A stretch of DNA of 64,000 bases from HGM13634 sp045537285 (GCA_045537285.1 JAZSPC010000050.1:55285-119284); one strand, 5' to 3'. Shown: positions 40,526 to 49,889, numbered from the stretch's first letter. Notes: generated from the letters alone by a model not told the origin. Numbers and translations: made by a program.

Positions 40526-41632
40526 ATGATACAAGTAGAAGATTTGATTGATATAGCAATAGAAAAAGATGCCTCTGATATACATTTAGTATGTGGAATG
40601 AAGCCTATGCTTAGAGTTATAAGAAGATTAGAAGAGATTGAAAAGTATAAGCCTTTAACAGAGGAAGATATGTATGACATATATGATTCACTAATAAAGG
40701 GTAGTGTGGAAAAAGATAATTTGTTTAAAGAAACTAAGAAATTAGATACTTCTTATGAATATAAAGATACAAGATTGAGAATAAATATATCTTTATCTAA
40801 TGGTGTACCAATATTTACATTAAGATTAATAAAGAAACAATTACCTAAATACTCAGAACTTGGAGTACCAGATATAGTAAGAAGAATGATATATCAACCA
40901 CAAGGATTGATTTTAGTTACAGGTAAAACAAACTCAGGTAAAACTACAACATTAAATGCTTTAGTAAATGAGATAAATGAATCACAAAACAAAAAGATAT
41001 TATCATTAGAAAACCCAATAGAATATAAACACACATCTAAACAATCAATGATTGTTCAAAAAGAAATAGGTGTTGGTGGAGACTCAATGAATTTTAGTGA
41101 AGGTGTAAAAAACTCTTTAAGAGAAGACTGTGACATAGTAATCATAGGAGAGATTAGAGATAGAGAAACTATGGATGCGGCTATTGAAACAGCAGAAGCA
41201 GGACATCTTGTTATAGGAACACTTCACACAAAATCATGTGCAGAAACAATTGATAGAATGATAAATTTTTATGACATATCAGACCAAACAACAATTAAAT
41301 ACTTATTATCATCATTATTGAAGTTGGTAGTATCACAAAGGTTATTACCAGGAAGAAATGGAAAATTAGTATTGGTTCCAGAAGTAATGGTTGTAGATAA
41401 CATAGTTTCTGGTATAATTAGAAAAGATAAATTAAGTGTATCTGAAATAGAGGACGCGATACAATCTAATTCAGATAACGGAAGTATTGGATTAATAAAT
41501 TCAATTGCGAATCTGTTTGTAGAAGATAAAATAACATTAGAACAAGCAAAAGCTCAAATAGAAGAAAGAAATATAGAAATTTTAAATAGAACTATTATGC
41601 AATTAAGAATAAAAAAAGATAGAGAAAATTAA
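40526..41632 (+). CDS. pilT: type IV pilus retraction ATPase PilT
   Basis: 368 aa, the length of PilT, without the PilB N-domain or zinc knuckle. DASDIHLVCGMKPMLR at the N-terminus, Walker A TGKTNSGKTT (about 132-141), IGEIRDRETM and AGHLVIGTLHT are typical. It powers pilus depolymerisation, so the pili are probably retractile. It starts 16 bases after pilB. Confidence 0.9.
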   Translation: MIQVEDLIDIAIEKDASDIHLVCGMKPMLRVIRRLEEIEKYKPLTEEDMYDIYDSLIKGSVEKDNLFKETKKLDTSYEYKDTRLRINISLSNGVPIFTLRLIKKQLPKYSELGVPDIVRRMIYQPQGLILVTGKTNSGKTTTLNALVNEINESQNKKILSLENPIEYKHTSKQSMIVQKEIGVGGDSMNFSEGVKNSLREDCDIVIIGEIRDRETMDAAIETAEAGHLVIGTLHTKSCAETIDRMINFYDISDQTTIKYLLSSLLKLVVSQRLLPGRNGKLVLVPEVMVVDNIVSGIIRKDKLSVSEIEDAIQSNSDNGSIGLINSIANLFVEDKITLEQAKAQIEERNIEILNRTIMQLRIKKDREN

Positions 41633-41648
41633 ATAGGAGGATATTTAT

Positions 41649-42986
41649 ATGCCAACTTTTGTGTATAGAGCTGTTACTGAAAGCGGAGCTATTGTTAGGA
41701 ACAGGGTAGAAGATATAAATAGAAAAAACCTTATAAGAAAGCTAAAAAACAACAATTTAATGCCGATAAATATTGTACAAGTTGATAGAGTAGTTATTTC
41801 AAAAAAACAAAAACAAAAAAGAAATATTAATTCGGCAGAAACAGTAATAGATGAGAGCTTATTTATAAATAATGAAAAGAAAAGTAAAAAAAGTTTATTA
41901 AAAAGATTGGGAATTAATATTACAAAGAAAATTACTACAAGAGATATTGTAATATTTACGCAAGATTTATATTTATTAAAGAAAGCTAATTTTAATAATA
42001 TACATGCTTTAAGTACTATAATAGGAACAACAGAAAATGATACATTAAGAGAAATAATAAAAGATATTTTAGCTGGTGTTGAAGCCGGAGAAAATATGTA
42101 TACTACTATGGAATATTATTCAGACGTATTCCCTTATCTATATATAAATATGATAAGAGTAGGGGAAGAATCGGGATCTCTTACAAAATCATTAGAAGAA
42201 GCTGTACAATATCTAGACGAAAATGAAAAATTTACTAAGAAAGTAAGAGGAATAATTGTACCGAATGTTCTTATGTTTGTTGGAATTATATTGCTTTTAA
42301 TTGTAGGTGTTGTGTTCTTACTTCCAATAATACAAAACCTATATGAATCAATGGGAACAGACGCAGAATTGCCTGCAATCTCAATATGGTTTTCAAATGC
42401 AATTGATGTAATTATGGATATTTGGTATGTTCCAGTTGCTATTATAGCCGGAATTGTCGCGCTTGTTATTTATTATATAAATACACCAAAAGGTAGATAT
42501 AATTTTGACTACTTTAAATATACCATGCCACTATTTGGAAAATTAATATTTTCTTTGGATTTCCTTAGATTTTCAAGAGCAATGCTTTTAAATTTAAATA
42601 ATGGTATAAGAATACAAGATTCTTTGGAAACCAGCAAAAATCTTGTTAAAAACTATGTTTTGAGGTCAATAATAGAATCATCAATAAATGATATTGTATC
42701 AGGACAATCATGGGTTGAATCTTTTGAAAAATCTGGACTTGCTTCACCAATGATTATAGAAATGTTAAACATTGGTATGAGTACAGACTTAAAAGAAATG
42801 ATGGGAAAACTATTAGAATACTTACAAATTGATATAGATAATACACTTGCAAAGATTATGAAAGTTTTACCAGAAATTGTATACTTAATTGTTGGTATAG
42901 CATTAATATTCCTTGTATTAGTAGTTCTTGTACCTGCAATAGAAGTTTACATGGGTGGATGGATATTCTCAGCAGCAGGACTTTAA
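41649..42986 (+). CDS. pilC: type IV pilus inner membrane platform protein PilC
   Basis: 445 aa with two T2SSF domains. FVYRAVTESG at the start, three membrane helices (one at about 200-225, another near 260-275, the last at about 410-435) and the GEESGSL motif (about 175-181) match PilC/GspF. A Lys-rich insert at about 55-95 is longer than in many relatives. AGGAGG precedes the ATG. Last gene of the pilus run, followed by a terminator. Confidence 0.92.
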   Translation: MPTFVYRAVTESGAIVRNRVEDINRKNLIRKLKNNNLMPINIVQVDRVVISKKQKQKRNINSAETVIDESLFINNEKKSKKSLLKRLGINITKKITTRDIVIFTQDLYLLKKANFNNIHALSTIIGTTENDTLREIIKDILAGVEAGENMYTTMEYYSDVFPYLYINMIRVGEESGSLTKSLEEAVQYLDENEKFTKKVRGIIVPNVLMFVGIILLLIVGVVFLLPIIQNLYESMGTDAELPAISIWFSNAIDVIMDIWYVPVAIIAGIVALVIYYINTPKGRYNFDYFKYTMPLFGKLIFSLDFLRFSRAMLLNLNNGIRIQDSLETSKNLVKNYVLRSIIESSINDIVSGQSWVESFEKSGLASPMIIEMLNIGMSTDLKEMMGKLLEYLQIDIDNTLAKIMKVLPEIVYLIVGIALIFLVLVVLVPAIEVYMGGWIFSAAGL

Positions 42987-42996
42987 TAAAAAATAA

Positions 42997-43023
42997 AAAG
43001 GGCAAGGTTAATCCTTGTCCTTT
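42997..43023 (+). terminator. terminator of the pilus operon
   Basis: 11-bp stem AAAGGGCAAGG / CCTTGTCCTTT (one G-U) with loop TTAAT and a short T run. Confidence 0.7.
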
Positions 43024-43040
43024 ATGTTAGGAGAAATAAT

Positions 43041-43925
43041 ATGAAAATAGGTATAGATGTAGGCGGAAGCCATATTGCCGTAGGACTAGTTAATGATAAT
43101 AAAATAATTGATAAAAGAGAACATGATTGGACACAAGAGGAAAAAAATGATTTATTTGAAAGTATAGAAGAGTATTCAAAAAAATTTATAAAAGAGATTA
43201 TGCAAGAAAATAATGTTAAAATAGAAAGCATAGGAATAGGATATCCATATAAAAACATTATAAACGGAATAATATATAAAGATGGAAAAGAGTATAATCT
43301 TCCAGAAATATTATTTAAAGAATTTAATATACCTACATATTTAAAAAATGATGTAAAATGTTCTTCATTATGTGAGAAAACAATAGGAAATTTAAAAGAA
43401 TATGATAACTGTATATTTATGACATTAGGAACTGGTATTGGTGGAGCATATTTCTACAAAAATGAGCTAGTAACACCAAATAGATATCAGGGTTTGGAAA
43501 TAGGGCACATGGTGATAGAAATAAATGGGAAACAATGCAAATGTGGTAGAAAAGGCTGCTTTGAAGAATATGCTTCTATGAGAGTGTTTAGAAAAGAAAT
43601 CGAAGAATTATTTAATCTTGAAAAGGTTGATAGCCACAAAGTGTTTGAAATTATACAAAGCAAAGAAAAACAAGAAGAGGTAAATAAAATAATAGAAGAG
43701 TATACAAATTACTTATCTATTGGATTATCTAATGTAATTAATATATTTGAGCCAGATGCAATATGTATAGGTGGCAGCCTTACATACTATGCACCAATAT
43801 TTATGGAAAAATTAAAACAAAAAATACAAGAGAATTTTAGAGGAAGAGATATTCCAGAAATACTAATTGCAAAATTTGAAAATGATGCAGGAATTATAGG
43901 AGCTTCAATGTTGGAATCAAATTAA
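43041..43925 (+). CDS. ROK-family sugar kinase (glucokinase type)
   Basis: 294 aa. IGIDVGGSHIAVGL is the ATP phosphate-binding loop, TLGTGIGGAYF the second, and CKCGRKGCFEEYAS the ROK zinc motif with its catalytic neighbourhood. The family phosphorylates glucose or related hexoses; the exact sugar cannot be read. GGAG lies before the ATG 18 bases after the pilus terminator. Confidence 0.85.
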   Translation: MKIGIDVGGSHIAVGLVNDNKIIDKREHDWTQEEKNDLFESIEEYSKKFIKEIMQENNVKIESIGIGYPYKNIINGIIYKDGKEYNLPEILFKEFNIPTYLKNDVKCSSLCEKTIGNLKEYDNCIFMTLGTGIGGAYFYKNELVTPNRYQGLEIGHMVIEINGKQCKCGRKGCFEEYASMRVFRKEIEELFNLEKVDSHKVFEIIQSKEKQEEVNKIIEEYTNYLSIGLSNVINIFEPDAICIGGSLTYYAPIFMEKLKQKIQENFRGRDIPEILIAKFENDAGIIGASMLESN

Positions 43926-43934
43926 TAATATGTT

Positions 43935-43969
43935 AAAGGACACTGAAATCAAAAATTTCGGTGTCCTTT
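43935..43969 (+). terminator. terminator of the ROK kinase gene
   Basis: 15-bp stem AAAGGACACTGAAAT / ATTTCGGTGTCCTTT (one G-U) with a CAAAA loop. Confidence 0.8.
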
Positions 43970-43971
43970 GT

Positions 43972-44000
43972 TTGACAGTTAATGGTACATATGGTATAAT
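43972..44000 (+). promoter_or_regulatory. perfect-consensus promoter of the rnjA leader
   Basis: -35 TTGACA (43972-43977), 17-bp spacer, -10 TATAAT (43995-44000) with extended TGG. It starts 2 bp after the previous terminator. Confidence 0.85.
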
Positions 44001-44006
44001 AGTTAA

Positions 44007-44277
44007 TAGTTGTTACCAAATTGTGGTAAAGAAGAGATTTAGTTTAAATAAAAACATATTAAATATTGATTCGGAAAAATAAATAAAAAAACACAAATAA
44101 TAAAATGTATAAAAAGTATATATTGTTCGAAATATAAATATATACCTTTTTATATATTTACATATCAATAATAGAAGAATAAAGTGTATTTCAATAGTTT
44201 AAATATGTTTAAACTATTTTAATTATTTTAAAAATAATTAAATGGCTCGTAAATTATGTATAAAGAAAGGAAGAAAA
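44007..44277 (+). promoter_or_regulatory. long structured leader (or small RNA) before RNase J
   Basis: About 270 nt lie between the strongest promoter in the window and the rnjA start, with no convincing ORF. Hairpins seen: TTACCA / TGGTAA (44013-44029); AAAAAGTATATATT / AATATATACCTTTTT with one bulged C (44111-44151); and AATAGTTTAAA / TTTAAACTATT followed by T-rich sequence (44193-44222). The last looks like a terminator, so a separate RNA of roughly 210 nt is possible. Confidence 0.55.
44193..44222 (+). terminator. terminator-like hairpin in the rnjA leader
   Basis: Perfect 11-bp stem AATAGTTTAAA / TTTAAACTATT with a TATG loop, then TT and AATTATTTT. About 55 bp before the rnjA start. 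Confidence 0.5.
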
Positions 44278-46128
44278 ATGGAAGAAATTAAAAACACAAG
44301 TGAGAATTTAGAAAGAAATAATTCTAATTCAAATCAAAAAAGAAAAGCTCCATATAAAAGAAACTATAATAAAAAGAATAGTTCAAATGGAGAAAAAACA
44401 AATAAGGAAAATGTAAAAAATTCTAAAAAAGAAAATTTAAAAAGAGGAGAACAAGAAGAAGTTAAATTCAAGAAAAGCCCATTAAAGATAATACCGCTTG
44501 GTGGGTTATTAGAAATTGGAAAAAATATTACAGTATTTGAATATGAAAATGATATTGTGATCGTAGACTGTGGTATAGCTTTCCCGGAAGATGATATGTT
44601 AGGTGTTGACTTAGTTATACCAGATGTATCATATTTAGAGAAAAACAAAGAAAAAATAAGAGGTATGATAATAACTCATGGACACGAAGACCATATTGGA
44701 GGAATACCATACTTTTTAAAACAAATTAATGTACCAATTTATGCAACAAAATTAACAGCAGGATTGATTGAAAATAAATTAGAAGAACATAAATTATTAA
44801 GAAGTACAAAATTAAAGGTTGTAAATCAAGGCGAAAAAATAAGTTTAGGAAAAATGAAAGTAGAATTTATTAGAAGTTGCCACAGTATACCAGATGCAGT
44901 AGCACTTGCTATTCATACACCAGTAGGAGTGGTAGTTCATACAGGTGACTTTAAAATAGATTATACACCAATAGATAATCAAAGAATGGATTTAGGGAGA
45001 CTCGCTGAACTTGGAAATAAAGGAGTTTTAGCATTACTTTCAGATAGTACAAACTCAGAAAGAAAAGGATATACAATGTCAGAGAGTACTGTTGGAGAAG
45101 TATTTGATAAACTTTTCTTGAATTGCACAAAAAGAATAGTTGTAGCAACATTTGCTTCAAATATTCACAGAATCCAACAAATTGTAGATTCAGCTGTTAA
45201 ATATAACAGAAAAGTTTCGGTTTGTGGAAGAAGTATGATAAATGTAATAGAAACAGCTATAAAACTTGGATATATCAATGTACCAGAAAACACATTTATC
45301 GATATAGATATGATAAACAATTATACGGATGAGCAATTAGTAATATTAACAACAGGTAGTCAAGGTGAAGCTATGTCAGCTTTAACAAGAATGGCATCAG
45401 GTGAACATAGAAAAGTTGAAATTACACCAAATGATTTAGTAATTATATCAGCTACACCAATACCTGGAAATGAAAAATTAGTATCAAAAGTAATAGATGA
45501 CTTAATGCAAATAGGAGCAGAAGTCGTATATAGTTCATTAGCAGATATTCACGTTTCAGGACATGCCTGTCAAGAGGAACAAAAATTAATGTTATCATTA
45601 GTAAGACCTAAATTTTTCTTGCCAGTTCATGGAGAGTATAGACAATTAATGGTACATGCAAGAACAGCTGTAAGCCTAGGTATTCCACCAGAAAACATAT
45701 TTATTATGAATAATGGTAGAATAATGGAAATAAATGAAAACAGTGCGAAAATGACAGGAACAGTTCAATCTGGTAGAATATTAGTAGATGGATTGGGCGT
45801 TGGAGATGTTGGAAACATAGTATTAAAAGATAGACAACATTTATCACAAGATGGTTTAATAATTATAGTTATAACAATGGATTCAAATACTGGTGAAGTA
45901 TTAGCAGGCCCAGATATAATTTCAAGAGGTTTCGTATATGTAAAAGAATCAGAAAACCTAATGGATGAAGTAAAAAGAACAGTCCAAAGGGAATTATATA
46001 AATGTGAAGAAAAAGGAATAAAAGATTGGTCAAGTATAAAATCTGCTTTAAAAGATGGATTAAGAGATTATGTTTTTGCAAAAACAAAAAGAAATCCTAT
46101 GATACTACCAATTATTATGGAAGTGTAG
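44278..46128 (+). CDS. rnjA: ribonuclease J
   Basis: 616 aa from ATG 44278, preceded by AAAGGAAG; an in-frame ATG at 44242 has no ribosome site. A basic, Asn/Lys-rich N-terminal extension (about 1-65) precedes the metallo-beta-lactamase/beta-CASP core, with THGHEDHIGG (about 132-141), GDFKIDYTP and a later HVSGHACQEE. The C-terminal domain is present. RNase J is the main 5'-3' exonuclease and endonuclease of Firmicute mRNA decay. gltX follows after 34 bases. Confidence 0.94.
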   Translation: MEEIKNTSENLERNNSNSNQKRKAPYKRNYNKKNSSNGEKTNKENVKNSKKENLKRGEQEEVKFKKSPLKIIPLGGLLEIGKNITVFEYENDIVIVDCGIAFPEDDMLGVDLVIPDVSYLEKNKEKIRGMIITHGHEDHIGGIPYFLKQINVPIYATKLTAGLIENKLEEHKLLRSTKLKVVNQGEKISLGKMKVEFIRSCHSIPDAVALAIHTPVGVVVHTGDFKIDYTPIDNQRMDLGRLAELGNKGVLALLSDSTNSERKGYTMSESTVGEVFDKLFLNCTKRIVVATFASNIHRIQQIVDSAVKYNRKVSVCGRSMINVIETAIKLGYINVPENTFIDIDMINNYTDEQLVILTTGSQGEAMSALTRMASGEHRKVEITPNDLVIISATPIPGNEKLVSKVIDDLMQIGAEVVYSSLADIHVSGHACQEEQKLMLSLVRPKFFLPVHGEYRQLMVHARTAVSLGIPPENIFIMNNGRIMEINENSAKMTGTVQSGRILVDGLGVGDVGNIVLKDRQHLSQDGLIIIVITMDSNTGEVLAGPDIISRGFVYVKESENLMDEVKRTVQRELYKCEEKGIKDWSSIKSALKDGLRDYVFAKTKRNPMILPIIMEV

Positions 46129-46162
46129 TATAATTAAACAAATAAAGAAAAGAGGAAAAAAT

Positions 46163-47812
46163 ATGGATTATAGAGATTTATCAAATTTAATATTTCCAAA
46201 TGCAAAGGATATTTCGTATTATGAAGAAAAGTATCCAGAAAGAAATTTACCAGAAGGAGCAATAGTAGCCAGAGTAGCACCAAGCCCAACAGGATATACT
46301 CATGTTGGAACTTTATATCAAGGCTTAATTGCTAGAACATTAGCAAATAAAACAGGGGGAGTATTTTTTCTAAGAATAGAAGATACAGACCAAAAAAGAG
46401 AAATTGAAGGTGGAATAAATAATATTATAGAATCTTTCAATAAATTTGATATAATTCCAGACGAAGGAATGATATCAGAAACAGAAGGCAAAGGAGCTTA
46501 TGGTCCATATAAACAAAGCGATAGAAAAGAAATATATGAAGCATATGCTAAATATATGATATCTATTGGAAAGGCATATCCATGTTTTGCAACAGCAGAA
46601 GATTTAGAAGAAATGAGAGCAAAACAAGAAGCAGCAAAAGTAAGACCAGGATATTATGGAGTATGGGCTAAATACAGAAATTTATCTGTTGAAGAAGCTG
46701 CGGAAAAAATAAAAGCTGGAAATCCATATATTATAAGATTTAAATCTCCTGGTAGAGAAGACAGAAAAATAAAACACAAAGATGTTATAAAAGGAAATGT
46801 AGATTTCCCAGAAAATGATCAAGATATAGTAATAATAAAAGCAGATGGACTTCCAACATATCACTTCGCACATGCTGTTGATGATCATTTAATGCATACA
46901 ACACACGTTATAAGAGGAGACGAATGGTTATCATCTGTACCACTTCATTTACAATTATTCCAAGAATTAGGATTTAAAGCTCCTAAATATGCACATACAG
47001 CAACATTATTGAAAAATGATGAAGGAAATAAACGTAAATTAAGTAAAAGAAAAGATCCAGAAGCGGCTGCAAGCTATTATACAGAAATGGGAATTCCAAG
47101 TTTAGCTTTAAAAGAATATTTATTAAATATAGCAAACTCTAATTTTGAAAATTGGAGAAAGCAAAATAAAGAAGCAGATATTTCAGAATTTAATTTTGAG
47201 TTAAATAAAATGAGTGTAAGTGGAGCTTTATTTGATATGGTAAAACTTTTAGATGTTTCAAAAATTACAATATCAAAATATTCAGCAGAGCAAGTTATGG
47301 AAGCAGCTTTAAATTGGGCAAATACATTTGATAAAGAATTAGCAGACCTATTACAAAAAGATAAAGAATATACTTTAAAGGTTTTAGGAATAGAAAGAGG
47401 AAATGAAAAACCAAGAAAAGATATAGCTAAGTGGTCAGATTTGAAAGAAAATATTATATATATGTATGATGAAGAATTTGAAAAAGTAAAATCAAATTAT
47501 GAATTACAAAAAATAGCTAATAAAGAAAAGATAAAAGAAATTTTAAATACTTATGCAGAAAAATATTTTGATTTAAATAATGATAAACAAACATGGTTTG
47601 ATAAATTAAAAGACTTAGCAGAAGAATTTGGATATGCAAGAGAAGTAAAAGAATTTAAAGCAAATCCAGACAAATACGAGGCACATGTTGGAGATGTAAG
47701 TACAGTTATAAGAATAGTAGTAACAGGAAGAACAAATACACCAGACTTATACGAAATAATGCAAGTTTTAGGAAAAGACAGAGTAATAGAAAGACTAAAA
47801 AACTTTAACTAA
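46163..47812 (+). CDS. gltX: glutamate--tRNA ligase
   Basis: 549 aa class I synthetase. RVAPSPTGYTHVGTLYQG (HIGH-like HVGT, about residues 43-46), FFLRIEDTDQKRE, and KLSKRKDPEA (KMSKS equivalent, about 291-295). The length, some 60 residues above common GluRS, and an N-terminal extension before the catalytic domain mark a divergent clostridial clade. Whether it also charges tRNA-Gln cannot be read here. AGAGG precedes the ATG. Confidence 0.93.
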   Translation: MDYRDLSNLIFPNAKDISYYEEKYPERNLPEGAIVARVAPSPTGYTHVGTLYQGLIARTLANKTGGVFFLRIEDTDQKREIEGGINNIIESFNKFDIIPDEGMISETEGKGAYGPYKQSDRKEIYEAYAKYMISIGKAYPCFATAEDLEEMRAKQEAAKVRPGYYGVWAKYRNLSVEEAAEKIKAGNPYIIRFKSPGREDRKIKHKDVIKGNVDFPENDQDIVIIKADGLPTYHFAHAVDDHLMHTTHVIRGDEWLSSVPLHLQLFQELGFKAPKYAHTATLLKNDEGNKRKLSKRKDPEAAASYYTEMGIPSLALKEYLLNIANSNFENWRKQNKEADISEFNFELNKMSVSGALFDMVKLLDVSKITISKYSAEQVMEAALNWANTFDKELADLLQKDKEYTLKVLGIERGNEKPRKDIAKWSDLKENIIYMYDEEFEKVKSNYELQKIANKEKIKEILNTYAEKYFDLNNDKQTWFDKLKDLAEEFGYAREVKEFKANPDKYEAHVGDVSTVIRIVVTGRTNTPDLYEIMQVLGKDRVIERLKNFN

Positions 47813-47827
47813 ATAAAAGGTGATTAT

Positions 47828-48016
47828 ATGGAATATAATATAGGTGATATAGTAAGAACAAAGAAAGTACATCCATGTGGAAGCAAGCTTTGGAAAATAA
47901 CAAGGGTTGGAGTAGACTTTAAGCTAGAATGCCAAGGATGTGGACACATAATAACAGTCGAAAGACCCAAAGTTTTAAAGATGATAACTAAAATAGAACA
48001 AAAAGCGAATAATTAA
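47828..48016 (+). CDS. DUF951 family protein
   Basis: 62 aa. YNIGDIVRTKKVHPCGSKLW, GVDFKLECQGCGHII and the VERPKVLK segment are the DUF951 pattern, with three conserved Cys (CG...C-x2-C). Function unknown; in Firmicutes often near ribosome- or chromosome-related genes. It follows gltX by 15 bases and ends at a strong terminator. Confidence 0.85.
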   Translation: MEYNIGDIVRTKKVHPCGSKLWKITRVGVDFKLECQGCGHIITVERPKVLKMITKIEQKANN

Positions 48017-48020
48017 AAGA

Positions 48021-48051
48021 AAAATGCGAGAAATAAATTCTCGCATTTTTT
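48021..48051. terminator. terminator between the DUF951 gene and the 60-aa minus gene
   Basis: Perfect 12-bp stem AAAATGCGAGAA / TTCTCGCATTTT with a TAAA loop and T tail; serves both convergent genes. Confidence 0.88.
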
Positions 48052-48063
48052 GTAGATAATTAA

Positions 48064-48246
48064 CTATTCAGTTTTATTATCTTTGGAAGGATAACGAAAT
48101 TTTAGATGTTTCCGAGTATTTATAACTCGGTTAAGTTCTACTGTCTTTGAACGAACTTCAACATATAGTTCATTAAGTTCTTTATCAGACAAAGATTTAA
48201 CATCAATTTCTTCAAAAATCTTTTTGAGTTTAACAGCGGGTGTCAC
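48064..48246 (-). CDS. small coiled-coil-like protein, 60 aa, function unknown
   Basis: The GTG start at 48246 follows AAAGGAGG at a good distance. The product is highly charged and helix-prone (KKIFEEID, LNELYVEVRSKTVELNRVI), without Cys or membrane segment. Its promoter (48293-48321) lies back to back with that of the flavoprotein gene, and a 15-bp palindrome sits between the promoter and the ribosome site. I do not recognise it; a regulatory role would be speculation. Confidence 0.65.
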   Translation of the reverse strand: MTPAVKLKKIFEEIDVKSLSDKELNELYVEVRSKTVELNRVINTRKHLKFRYPSKDNKTE

Positions 48247-48265
48247 GAAAAATCCTCCTTTTAAT

Positions 48266-48280
48266 ACTAGGTATCCTAGT
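48266..48280. promoter_or_regulatory. 15-bp palindrome in the leader of the 60-aa gene
   Basis: ACTAGG-TAT-CCTAGT, perfect arms of 6 bp, centred about 20 bp downstream of the -10 of the minus promoter, where it could act as an operator. Confidence 0.5.
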
Positions 48281-48292
48281 TATTTGCCCAAT

Positions 48293-48321
48293 ATTATATC
48301 ACAAAATAAACATAAAAACAA
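48293..48321 (-). promoter_or_regulatory. sigma-A promoter of the 60-aa gene
   Basis: Minus strand: -35 TTGTTT (48316-48321), 17-bp spacer, -10 TATAAT (48293-48298), extended TGA. Confidence 0.7.
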
Positions 48322-48324
48322 GAA

Positions 48325-48353
48325 TTGATTAATATAAAATAAAATGATATAAT
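48325..48353 (+). promoter_or_regulatory. sigma-A promoter of the flavoprotein gene
   Basis: -35 TTGATT (48325-48330), 17-bp spacer, -10 TATAAT (48348-48353), extended TGA. Its -35 is 3 bp from that of the divergent promoter. Confidence 0.7.
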
Positions 48354-48386
48354 TTTTGCGGTAAAAAATAAATTAGAGGTGATTAA

Positions 48387-49826
48387 ATGAAACATTATGA
48401 TCTAATAGTAGTAGGAGCTGGACCAAGTGCAGCATTTCTAGCATATGAAATGATACAACTAGATACAACTAAAAAAGTTCTATTAGTAGAGCAAGGGAAA
48501 AAGGTAGAAGATAGATTATGCCCCATAGAAAAATTAGGTAAATGTACACATTGTAAACCAATGTGTAATATAACATGTGGATTTTCAGGTGCAGGAGCAT
48601 TTTCTGATGGAAAACTTTCTTTATACAATGAAGAAGATAATGATATATATGTTGGAGGAGTTTTACACGAATACATAGGCGTAGAAGAAACAAAAAGATT
48701 GATAGACTATACAGATGAAATATATTTAAAATTTGGAGCAGACCCTAAATTAGAGGGTGTAGATTTCAAAGAAGAAGTAAAGAAAATTTATAATAAAGCA
48801 AAAAAAGAAGATATCAATTTAGTAAATATTCCAATAAGACATTTGGGAACAGAGAAAAGCCATGAACTATATGGCAGAATAGAAAAATACATAATAGAAA
48901 ATGGTGTAGATATTTTATTTACTACAACAGTTTCTGATTTAGTTGTAGAAGAAAATGAAGTAAAAGGGGTAAAAATTAGACCTTCCCAATATGCAGATAA
49001 TGAAGAATACAATGAAGATGAAACAATATCAGCAGATAAAGTAGTACTAGCCGTAGGAAGAAAAGGTGCAAACTGGCTTGTGAAAATGTGTGATAAACAC
49101 AATATTAAAACAATGGCGGGAACAGTAGATATAGGAATAAGATACGAATTACCAGATAAAGTAATGAAAGAAATTAACAAATACATGTATGAAGGAAAGT
49201 TCATATCAAAACCATATCCATTTAGAGATAAAGTAAGAACCTTTTGCCAAAACCCAAGTGGATTTGTATCAACAGAAGTTTATGATAATAATATTACATT
49301 AGTAAATGGACATTCATATAAAGAGAAGAAAAGTACAAATACAAACTTAGCAATACTTGTATCTCATAACTTTGAGTATCCATTTAATAAACCAATAGAA
49401 TATGGTAGAAATGTAGCAAGAAACTTAAATGCATTAGGAAATGGAAATATAGTTGTACAAAGATTAGGAGATATTTATAGAGGAAAGAGAACATGGGAAG
49501 AAGAATTGAAAAATAATTCAGTAGTCCCAACTCTAAAATCAGCAGTAGCAGGAGATATAACATTTGCATTAGGATATAGAACAATGACAAATATATTAAA
49601 ATTTATATCTTCACTAGATAAAGTAGTAGAAGGATTTGCACATCCAGATAACTTATTATATGGACCAGAAATAAAATTTTATAGTAATAAACTAGCAATA
49701 GACAATAAATTTGAAACAAGTATAAAAGGATTGTATTCAATTGGAGATGGCGGAGGACTAACAAGAGGACTTATGATGGCATCAGCATCAGGAGTACAAA
49801 CAGCAAGAAATTTATGTAATAAATAG
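48387..49826 (+). CDS. FAD-dependent oxidoreductase
   Basis: 479 aa. The N-terminal dinucleotide fold LIVVGAGPSAAFLAYEM (about 5-21) binds FAD. A Cys cluster (LCPIEKLGKCTHCKPMCNITCG, positions about 46-65; six Cys) follows directly, then GFSGAGAFSDGKL, and a C-terminal GLYSIGDGGGLTRGLM closes the FAD site. The layout matches the family of uncharacterised FAD dehydrogenases (COG2509 type). The Cys cluster may hold an iron-sulfur centre or disulfides. The substrate is unknown. It is monocistronic. Confidence 0.8.
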   Translation: MKHYDLIVVGAGPSAAFLAYEMIQLDTTKKVLLVEQGKKVEDRLCPIEKLGKCTHCKPMCNITCGFSGAGAFSDGKLSLYNEEDNDIYVGGVLHEYIGVEETKRLIDYTDEIYLKFGADPKLEGVDFKEEVKKIYNKAKKEDINLVNIPIRHLGTEKSHELYGRIEKYIIENGVDILFTTTVSDLVVEENEVKGVKIRPSQYADNEEYNEDETISADKVVLAVGRKGANWLVKMCDKHNIKTMAGTVDIGIRYELPDKVMKEINKYMYEGKFISKPYPFRDKVRTFCQNPSGFVSTEVYDNNITLVNGHSYKEKKSTNTNLAILVSHNFEYPFNKPIEYGRNVARNLNALGNGNIVVQRLGDIYRGKRTWEEELKNNSVVPTLKSAVAGDITFALGYRTMTNILKFISSLDKVVEGFAHPDNLLYGPEIKFYSNKLAIDNKFETSIKGLYSIGDGGGLTRGLMMASASGVQTARNLCNK

Positions 49827-49831
49827 AGAAT

Positions 49832-49862
49832 AAATACGGTATACCACAAGTATACCGTATTT
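49832..49862 (+). terminator. hairpin after the flavoprotein gene
   Basis: Perfect 13-bp stem AAATACGGTATAC / GTATACCGTATTT with a CACAA loop. Its last bases overlap the -35 TTGATT of the next promoter. Confidence 0.7.
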
Positions 49863-49889
49863 GATTAATTTAGAAAAATGTGGTATAAT
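49861..49889 (+). promoter_or_regulatory. sigma-A promoter of the 146-aa membrane protein gene
   Basis: -35 TTGATT (49861-49866), 17-bp spacer, -10 TATAAT (49884-49889), extended TGG. Confidence 0.7.
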
